From NCBI RefSeq assembly GCF_029714425.1, contig NZ_CP121668.1, positions 5,911,501 to 5,975,500 on the forward strand: DNA of 64,000 nt. Direction: 5' to 3'. The notes below the pieces were generated by a model. That model worked only from the letters and a program-made list of their open reading frames with translations, ran no database searches and was not told the DNA's origin. Each line of letters starts with the position of its first letter. Position 1 is the stretch's first letter. Below are positions 13,201 through 18,545 of the stretch, piece by piece. Origin of the DNA: Bradyrhizobium sp. CB2312. GTDB lineage: Bacteria > Pseudomonadota > Alphaproteobacteria > Rhizobiales > Xanthobacteraceae. The translations under genes and the position numbers were made by a program.

Positions 13201-14737
13201 CAGCAATGCCTCGGCAACATCGAGCGCGATCGCGGTGACGATCGGCAAGGCCGCGCCCTCGATCGCCGTATCGAGCTCGGCGAGCGCACCTGCGGCCGGC
13301 CAGTCCGTCACCCTGACGGCGACATTGTCGGGAGGCGCTTCCCCGACCGGCAGCGTGAGCTTCAAGGACGGCACGACCATGCTGGGCGCGGCGACGATCT
13401 CCGGTTCGACTGCATCCTTCACGACCCCGCCCCTGGCGTCGGGCGCGCATTCGATCGTCGCGGTCTATGCCGGTGACGGCAACAACGCCGCCGCAACATC
13501 AAACGCCATCTCGCTCACGGTCGGACGATCCGATCCTGGCGCAAGCGCGGCGGTGCGTGGAACCGTAGCCTCGCAGGTGTCGACGGCGGTCCGCTTCGGC
13601 CAGGCGCAGATCGGCAACATATTCCAGCGTCTCGAAGGCCTGCACGATGCGGATGATGGCGCATCCGGTTCCGGCCCGATCGCGGCCGCAGGCCCGTCCG
13701 GCGCATCGGCCAGCAATTCCGAAATCGACCGCCGTGCGGCCGGCCTCTTCAACGACCGGCCCGCAGCGGCACAGGCACTCGGCTATGCCGATGAGCTGCC
13801 GATCCGCACGAGCCTGACATCGCAGTCCGACGCCGGCCGTGCCGTCAATCAGCTCGCCGCCGCGCTTCCTCACGCAGTCGAGAGCATCAACAAGGCCAAT
13901 CTGCTGCCCTTCAATGTCTGGGCCTTCGGAACGGTTGGCTTCGGCCGGCTGCAAAGCGACAACAGCTACGACAACCGTTTCACGTCCTCGGGACTGACGC
14001 TCGGTTTCGATCGAACCGTCACCGACGGCCTCAGGGCGGGCGCTGCATTCGGTCTCGGCTTCGACCACAACAAGATCGGAACGGACGGATCGCGGATCGA
14101 CGCGCGCAGCTTCAACGCGACGATCTATGCAAGCTGGAACTTCCTGCCCCATACCTATCTGGACGTCGCCGGCGGTTATGGCTGGCTCCGTTTCGACGGC
14201 AAACGCTGGTCCGGCGACGGCAACGTCATGCTGGACAGTCAGCGCGCGGGCAGCCAGCTCTTCGGCACGGTCGGCGTGAGCCATGTCTCCCGATGGGAGG
14301 GCTGGAAGCTTTCAAGCTACGGCCGTTTCGATATCGTGAACGCGACACTGGGCGCCTACAACGAGACCGGCTCGAGCCTATGGGCCCTGAGCTACGACAG
14401 CATGAATACGACCAGCGTCGCCAGCGTTCTCGGCGGCCGCCTCGCCTATCCGATCCTGCAAAGCTGGGGCGTGCTGACGCCGGCCGTCCGCGCGGAATGG
14501 CGGCATGCGTTCGACGGCGGTTATGTGCAGGGCCTGAACTACGTCGATCTGGTCGGCCTGACCTCCGGCTATGCGCTCAGCGGCACCTCGACCGCACGCG
14601 ACACCATGACCGGCGGTCTTTCCGTGCGCGCCGATGTCGGCAACGCGCTGAGCCTCGATCTGGAATATCTGCTGACGAGCTCCCTCACCGGCATCGAAAG
14701 CCAGAGGCTGCGCGGGGCAGTGAAGTACGGCTTCTGA
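10253..14737 (+). CDS. Giant Ig-like-repeat autotransporter adhesin
   Basis: A 1494-residue surface protein. The leader is long: about 40 polar residues come before a hydrophobic stretch cleaved near APAHA (residue 64), a form seen in large autotransporters. After about 100 residues come ten tandem bacterial Ig-like (Big_3-type) repeats of exactly 93 residues each (about 164-1093). Each has the pattern GQSVTFTATLSGG-SPSG-VTF-DG and an end like TVTVGKA. Then comes a linker with AQIGNIFQRLEGLHD and a C-terminal beta barrel ending GAVKYGF. The repeat rod probably projects the protein from the cell for adhesion. No enzyme motif is visible. The linker and barrel resemble those of the 7973-9799 protein, so the two are paralogues. 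Confidence 0.85.
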   Translation: MHSDDLDELAHGGHLESSRATRATSSFVNAKPITTVLFRTVRNAVVGLWLAAVLLFCASAPAHAFRTLPNGTIGTAYSQSVTIYTDISDCQVSNIGVFVPGVTVSDTSNSPTCSVSMSGTTTAAGTYFGSISFFTGSGNLPPDATPLGSGWGSIPYQITIDKASPTLSVSSSSSSIIYGNPVTLTATLSGGYSPSGTVTFYANGSSVGTASLSGMTASLTVSSLPVGSDAITASYSGNSNNNSATSGSAAVTVAQITPSIALAASSSSASYGSSVALVATLTGGASPSGTVTFLEGATQLGSATISGTTAILAVSSLSVGPHTITATYNGDTTNASVTSGSITVTITQDAPTVTLGASSTSTSAGDPVTLVASLSGGTSPSGSVTFYDGATSLGSGIVSGSAAMLTVSSLSTGSHTITAVYGGDSHNAGATSNAITVTVGSASLSVSLSSSLLSPTLGQSVTFTATLSGGSSPSGSVTFKDGSATLGAATISGSTATFTTSSLAVGTHPITAIYGGDGSNSSASSGTITVTVGKASPSLTVSSSSSSPTVGQSVTFTATLSGGSSPSGTVTFQDGATVLGSATISGSSATFATSSFTVGTHAITAVYGGDGSNATTTSSAITVTVGQASPSVSLSGSSTAPAVGQSVTFTATLSGGSSPSGTVTFQDGATVLGSAPIAGSSATFATAALAVGIHTINAVYGGDSGNAGATSTAVTVTVGKASASLALAASSTSPSAGQSVTFTATVSGGSSASGTVTFNDGATVLGSAAISGTTASFTTAALAIGAHGITAAYGGDGSNAAATSGAVTVTVAKVSPSISVSASLTSPAASQSVTFTAILSGGSSPSGTVTFRDGASTLGTATVSGSTAILVTSALTAGGHSITAVYAGDSSNAAATSGAIAVTVGQAAPSILLSSSTTSAPAGQSVVLTAVLSGGSSPSGSVTFKDGTTTLGTATISGATATFATSTLVVGSHSLTAIYGGDGSNASATSSAIAVTIGKAAPSIAVSSSASAPAAGQSVTLTATLSGGASPTGSVSFKDGTTMLGAATISGSTASFTTPPLASGAHSIVAVYAGDGNNAAATSNAISLTVGRSDPGASAAVRGTVASQVSTAVRFGQAQIGNIFQRLEGLHDADDGASGSGPIAAAGPSGASASNSEIDRRAAGLFNDRPAAAQALGYADELPIRTSLTSQSDAGRAVNQLAAALPHAVESINKANLLPFNVWAFGTVGFGRLQSDNSYDNRFTSSGLTLGFDRTVTDGLRAGAAFGLGFDHNKIGTDGSRIDARSFNATIYASWNFLPHTYLDVAGGYGWLRFDGKRWSGDGNVMLDSQRAGSQLFGTVGVSHVSRWEGWKLSSYGRFDIVNATLGAYNETGSSLWALSYDSMNTTSVASVLGGRLAYPILQSWGVLTPAVRAEWRHAFDGGYVQGLNYVDLVGLTSGYALSGTSTARDTMTGGLSVRADVGNALSLDLEYLLTSSLTGIESQRLRGAVKYGF
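10742..13531 (+). repeat. Ten in-frame 279-base tandem repeats
   Basis: Ten units of 279 bases (93 codons) follow one another without insertion or loss. Units 4-10 are the most alike at protein level, with blocks such as SGGSSPSG and VYGGDGSN recurring. At the DNA level the units are diverged, which suggests old expansion rather than very recent duplication. Confidence 0.85.
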
Positions 14738-14777
14738 TGATGCCAATGATTTCGCCAAGCCTGGAGGACCACTGACA

Positions 14778-14966
14778 ATGTCGATCGGAGAAGAGCAGCG
14801 CGAGAGCTTCATTCAAGCTCCGCCGCTGAGCGAGAATGCGCTGCTGGCGATCATCGCGGCAGGCTTCGTCATGCTCCACGTCCTGACTGCCGTGTCCCTG
14901 CTGCCGCCCTCGGCGACGACGACCGCCGCTCCATCGCTGGAACAGATGCTCGCGCATTACGACTAA
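14778..14966 (+). CDS. Small single-span membrane protein, autotransporter-linked (copy 2)
   Basis: A 62-residue protein with one membrane helix (about 21-42, LLAIIAAGFVMLHVLTAVSL) between a polar N-terminus and a Thr/Ala/Pro-rich tail ending LAHYD. GGAGGACC is found ten bases before the ATG. It starts 40 bases after the Ig-repeat autotransporter gene and is similar to the 63-aa protein at 9869-10060, which holds the same place after the first autotransporter. The function is unknown. Two independent pairs of the same design support it as a real gene and as a functional partner of the upstream protein. Confidence 0.7.
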   Translation: MSIGEEQRESFIQAPPLSENALLAIIAAGFVMLHVLTAVSLLPPSATTTAAPSLEQMLAHYD

Positions 14967-14977
14967 CGGCAACGAAA

Positions 14978-14997
14978 AACGACGGCCTGAGGGCCGC
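14978..14997 (+). terminator. Weak hairpin after autotransporter operon
   Basis: CGGCC-TGAG-GGCCG forms a short stem just after the small membrane protein gene. There is no run of T, so if it acts in termination it is a weak or Rho-assisted site. Confidence 0.3.
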
Positions 14998-15040
14998 CGC
15001 TCTTCATCGTCTGCCGCCCTCTCGGGCCGCTCGAAGCGCG

Positions 15041-17014
15041 TCAGTTCAGCGTGATGCGATAGAGCGTGACGCCCAATCCCAACGGCTTCGGCGTCGAGCC
15101 TGCGGTCGAGCTTTGGAGCTGAACCTCGCCGTTGACCGCGGTCGCCGTGTAGTCCTCGATCAATTGCAGGCTCGGATCCGGTGCGCCGCTGGTGTTGCCG
15201 GAATGAGCGTTCGCGTAGTCGATGAAGTTCTTGAGGTTGCTCGTGGTCGCGTCGACCTGGTAGCGCTTGACCCTCACCGGCCCGCTGTGGCCAACCGTCT
15301 TGAAGATGTTCGAGACGGAAATGGAGAAGTTCTCCGCCGTGCCGGTTCGGGTGTTGGCGTCGTTGTTGAACACCAGATACGGGTCGAAATTGTAGACCAT
15401 GACATTGGTCGAGCTCTGGTCGCTGGTGACGAACGCATTGAGGTGCGACCCCGAGGTCGGCGTCACCGTGACCTGATTGCGCAGCCCCGTCATCAGATTG
15501 TACATCTTGAACACGTTGGTGTGCGGCTTCGGCAGGAAGGTGTAGGAAGTTTCGCTGCCATAAGTGTGCAGCAGGCTGGCCGTGCCGAGGGCCGAAGGAG
15601 CGGCCGGCCCGCCATAGACGAGCCGATCCTCGACCGTGAGGAAGGATCCCATCGTCACGCCCTGGGCCAGCGCCTCCGGCAGGAACGCGGCAACCCATGC
15701 TGCTCCCTTGTGCGACCAGTTGACGTCGCCGTTCGAGCAGCTCGACGGTCCCCATTCCGACAGGAAGAGCGGCACGTTCTGCATGTTGTACGCGTTCAGC
15801 TTGGCCCTGTAGGCATTGGTCATCTGCTCGAACAGGGCGAACGGCTGAGTGACGTCATCGCAGGCATGCTCGACCGTGTTGGTGCGGAGGGTTTCGACCG
15901 AGCCGTAGTAATGGAACGAGAAGTGATTGAGCGGCATGTTGAACTTGGCGCCGTACGGCAGAGCGGACGGATTGAAAACCTGCTCGATGAACTGCTCCTC
16001 CAGCGAGGGGCCCGTTCCCTGCGGTCTCACAATCAGATTCCAGCCGGCCATCGCGGGGCCCGCGACCTCGATGGTCTTGCCGTTATAGGCGCTGTTCTGG
16101 CCAAGCTCGGCGTTCACCGCGGTGATCGCGTCGGCAAAGATCTTCTGCACCGGCAGGAGATTGCGGCCGAGACGCCGCACGTCGCCATTGTTGGGAAATC
16201 CCAATTGCGGCTTGTCCTCGTCGGTGATCGCGTAGGCCTGTGCAGTTGAGCTGAAGCTGTACGTCGTCGGGTTCATCCACCACAGCCAGCGCTTCCAGGG
16301 GCCGAGGTCCGGAGGGGTGCACGTCGAGCCGTTGCACACCGGGTAATCAGCCGCGATGTCGATCTCGTTGCTGACCTCGAAGACCGCCGTTTGCGCGCTG
16401 CCCGTGAACGCCCTGGTGGCGATGTAGCGCACCAGTGCCTTGGCGTAATCCTTGTAGTGATCGATGATTTTCGGGCTGTTGGCGTTGTTCGGATCGATGC
16501 GCCGGTCGCCCCACGTCTCCGGCTCGCCGTAGTGAATAAAGCTGATCGGCATGTGCGAGGCGACCGCCATGCGAGGTGAAAGATTGGCCTTGAGCAGCCA
16601 GTCGAGCTGCCACGACAGCGGGAAGCAATCGCCCGCGCTAAAGGTGGGAGGGGTGGCGGCGTCGTTGCCGCCGAAATTTCCCTGGGCGTCGATGTCGCAA
16701 TATTCATCGGTCAGCAGCAGGCGGGCCCGCTTCGTGCCGATGCCCGCGAGCAGCGGCAGCATCTGATCGGTGAGCGTATCGGGGTAACCGCTCACGGACC
16801 CCGGCGCATTGCCGCTCTGGAAAATGTTCTTCAGGGTGGGCAGCACGTTGCCGCCGTTTTGAGGAAGCGTCGAAGCCGCGTCGATCGAGATGGTCGCGTC
16901 CGCCGCCGCGATCTGAATCTGGCTCAGACTCAGCGCTGTCGCGGCGAGAGCCGCGAGAACAAGACGACGATGCTGCCGGCCCGCTGGACGGCCCGGATTG
17001 TTCAGGATGTGCAT
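15041..17014 (-). CDS. Secreted glycoside hydrolase, clan GH-A (GH39-like)
   Basis: A 657-residue exported enzyme expected to hydrolyse a polysaccharide or glycoside. The signal peptide (residues 1-38) ends near IAAADA. The catalytic barrel has the clan-A acid/base glutamate in FEVSNEID (Glu217) and a nucleophile glutamate in LFLSEWGPSS (Glu420), both at the strand ends expected for GH39-type beta-xylosidases. After about residue 510 a beta-sandwich typical of this group follows. It is larger than classic GH39 xylosidases (about 500 residues), so the substrate is uncertain. It is convergent with the small membrane protein gene at 14966 and is preceded by an AT-rich TATCATAAT motif. The link to the neighbouring exported proteins suggests work on the cell's own exopolysaccharide or on plant polymers. 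Confidence 0.75.
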   Translation of the reverse strand: MHILNNPGRPAGRQHRRLVLAALAATALSLSQIQIAAADATISIDAASTLPQNGGNVLPTLKNIFQSGNAPGSVSGYPDTLTDQMLPLLAGIGTKRARLLLTDEYCDIDAQGNFGGNDAATPPTFSAGDCFPLSWQLDWLLKANLSPRMAVASHMPISFIHYGEPETWGDRRIDPNNANSPKIIDHYKDYAKALVRYIATRAFTGSAQTAVFEVSNEIDIAADYPVCNGSTCTPPDLGPWKRWLWWMNPTTYSFSSTAQAYAITDEDKPQLGFPNNGDVRRLGRNLLPVQKIFADAITAVNAELGQNSAYNGKTIEVAGPAMAGWNLIVRPQGTGPSLEEQFIEQVFNPSALPYGAKFNMPLNHFSFHYYGSVETLRTNTVEHACDDVTQPFALFEQMTNAYRAKLNAYNMQNVPLFLSEWGPSSCSNGDVNWSHKGAAWVAAFLPEALAQGVTMGSFLTVEDRLVYGGPAAPSALGTASLLHTYGSETSYTFLPKPHTNVFKMYNLMTGLRNQVTVTPTSGSHLNAFVTSDQSSTNVMVYNFDPYLVFNNDANTRTGTAENFSISVSNIFKTVGHSGPVRVKRYQVDATTSNLKNFIDYANAHSGNTSGAPDPSLQLIEDYTATAVNGEVQLQSSTAGSTPKPLGLGVTLYRITLN

Positions 17015-17070
17015 GCTATTCCCCAGAAGCAGGATTGCCCGCTTAGATTGCGGCAGACAGCATCATCACC

Positions 17071-17105
17071 CTCGATCGCTACAGGATTATGATAATATCA
17101 CATAA
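17071..17105 (-). promoter_or_regulatory. AT-rich TATCATAAT element before the glycoside hydrolase
   Basis: Read on the minus strand, this contains TATCATAATCCTGTAGCGAT, about 75 bases before the glycoside hydrolase start. Of about 26 positions, some 23 match the element before the 859-aa protein (21221-21256): both share ATCGCTACAG and ATTATGATA on the plus strand. The AT-rich block stands out in a GC-rich genome. Confidence 0.5.
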
Positions 17106-17239
17106 CGAATGATGCGCGCGGGAAGATTGCGAGATGTGCGCCGCGGGCTGTGGGCGGGCAGAACAATTTTTGTCGCCGCCAAGTCTGACGGGATGGTAAC
17201 CGCGCCTGCCTTCAAGAGATCGCGTCGCGAAACAGACAT
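17087..17239 (-). pseudogene. Tat signal-peptide gene remnant
   Basis: A 50-codon frame starting MSVSRRDLLKAG carries a textbook twin-arginine signal (S-R-R-D-L-L-K). After about 25 residues it turns into low-complexity basic sequence and ends at TAA inside the glycoside hydrolase promoter element. No exported body follows. It is probably the cut-off 5' end of an exported-enzyme gene, or less likely a tiny peptide. An AAGG lies upstream of the ATG at 17239. The next gene on this strand is the glycoside hydrolase, which has its own Sec-type signal. Confidence 0.45.
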
Positions 17240-17278
17240 TTTCAACGGCCTTTGCATTGCAAATTCACAAAGACGCCC

Positions 17279-17303
17279 CTCCCTGGACATCAAGGCCAGG
17301 GAG
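17279..17303. terminator. Perfect 8-bp hairpin
   Basis: CTCCCTGG, a 9-base loop, then CCAGGGAG. It lies in the 5' region of the Tat-signal remnant and may be a leftover terminator or leader hairpin. It has no T-run on either side. Confidence 0.3.
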
Positions 17304-17327
17304 AGCAGGCGATAAAATGTAACGCCT

Positions 17328-17350
17328 GATTGTTATGTTATGATATCAAG
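17328..17350. promoter_or_regulatory. AT-rich element with TGATATCA palindrome
   Basis: GTTATGTTATGATATCAAG contains the 8-base palindrome TGATATCA. On the minus strand it reads GATATCATAAC, matching the TATCATAA core of the elements at 17071-17105 and 21221-21256. It faces the Tat-signal remnant on the minus strand and the methyltransferase gene on the plus strand. Confidence 0.42.
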
Positions 17351-17437
17351 TCGATTTCGCGAAGCGCGCGCCGACCAGCAAAAGCAAAAATGCAGACGGA
17401 TTCCCGAACGTCACGCCAAATGACGATATTGCCGTCA

Positions 17438-17456
17438 CAAAATATCATATCGAACG
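17438..17456 (+). promoter_or_regulatory. TATCATAT element before the methyltransferase
   Basis: AAAATATCATATCG lies about 65 bases before the ATG at 17517, at a distance similar to that of the TATCATAA element before the glycoside hydrolase. It is a candidate site for the same regulator or sigma factor. Confidence 0.4.
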
Positions 17457-17516
17457 CGCGCCGCATCAAACTGTCGTATTTCGCGTGATAGACGGTGTCC
17501 GTCGGGACGAATTGGG

Positions 17517-18452
17517 ATGTTGCGCGTGAACAGGCTGTCCAGGGACATCATCAAATCGACCTTCCTGAGGGTGCATCGGGTGGCGCTGAGCGGCGGCCTC
17601 GTCGTGCTGCCGAACCATTACTACACGCCGATCGCCGACGTGCGCGAGCTGGAACGGACGAAGGACAAATGGGCGAAGCGGTCGCCGATGACCGGGATCG
17701 ACGCCGACATCGCGCGGCAAGCCTCGCGCCTGCGGGAGATCGTCAAGCCGTTCGAGCCCGAATACCGCGGCAACAGCACCTACCAGGAAGGCGCGGCCAA
17801 GGGCTTTGGGCCGGGCTTCGGCTATGTCGAGGCGCAAGCCCTGCACGGCGTGTTGCGCTGGCTCAAGCCCAAGCGCGTAATCGAGGTCGGGTCAGGCGTG
17901 TCGACACATTGCGCGACGAAGGCGCTGGCGATGAACGCGTCGGAGGGGCATCCCGGCAGACATACCTGCATCGAACCGTATCCGAGCGATTATCTGAAGA
18001 GCTCGCCCGAGATCGAGCTGGTGGCCAGCAAGGTGGAGGAGCTCGACCCCGCGACGTTCGATCAGCTTGGAGACGGCGATTTCCTGTTCATCGACACATC
18101 GCATGTGGTCCGGCCGGTCGGCGACGTCGCTCACCTCTATCTCGAGGTGATTCCGCGCATCAAGCCGGGCTGCGTGATCCACATTCACGACATCTATTTC
18201 CCCTACTCGTTTCAGCGCGATCTCCTGGACGCGCTGTTCCAGGGCGCCGAGACGACCGTGCTCCAGGCGCTGCTGACCAACAACGACCGGCTGGAGATCC
18301 TGTTCTGCCTCAGCATGCTGCACTATGACGCGCAGGACGTGCTGAAGGAGGTCTTTCCGGAATATGTACCGATCGCCGACGTCAACGGCTTGAACGTGCC
18401 CAATACGACGGGCCATTTTCCATCGTCGATCTATCTGCGCGTGCACGGGTAA
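17517..18452 (+). CDS. Class I SAM-dependent methyltransferase-like protein
   Basis: A 311-residue cytoplasmic protein with a Rossmann-type methyltransferase core (Methyltransf_24-like). The SAM-binding motif I is VIEVGSGVS (about 121-129), and the later GDFLFIDTSHV strand and PGCVIHIHDIYFP segment fit motifs IV and V. The order and the Asp-Thr-Ser-His region are like those of enzymes that modify sugars or polysaccharide precursors, but the substrate cannot be read from sequence. The gene stands between two exported-protein genes, has the TATCATAT element about 65 bases upstream and a strong hairpin right after its stop. This suggests a monocistronic unit under the control of the same local regulator. 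Confidence 0.7.
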   Translation: MLRVNRLSRDIIKSTFLRVHRVALSGGLVVLPNHYYTPIADVRELERTKDKWAKRSPMTGIDADIARQASRLREIVKPFEPEYRGNSTYQEGAAKGFGPGFGYVEAQALHGVLRWLKPKRVIEVGSGVSTHCATKALAMNASEGHPGRHTCIEPYPSDYLKSSPEIELVASKVEELDPATFDQLGDGDFLFIDTSHVVRPVGDVAHLYLEVIPRIKPGCVIHIHDIYFPYSFQRDLLDALFQGAETTVLQALLTNNDRLEILFCLSMLHYDAQDVLKEVFPEYVPIADVNGLNVPNTTGHFPSSIYLRVHG

Positions 18453-18453
18453 A

Positions 18454-18472
18454 CGGTGCCGTAGCGGCACCG
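18454..18472 (+). terminator. Hairpin after methyltransferase gene
   Basis: CGGTGCCG-TAG-CGGCACCG is a perfect 8-bp stem starting one base after the stop codon. The following bases are not T-rich, but the stem also lies between convergent genes, so it could end transcription from either side. Confidence 0.5.
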
Positions 18473-18545
18473 GCGATGGCCGCTGGTGCGTTGTCGCAAG
18501 CAGACGCGCCCGACGATCGAGCGCGCACCGGGTTCGCGCAGGCTG

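Noticed and set aside
10742-13531. CRISPR-like periodic DNA
   Set aside because: The repeats are 279 bases, in frame and translated into Ig-like domains; there are no short identical repeats with unique spacers and no cas genes.
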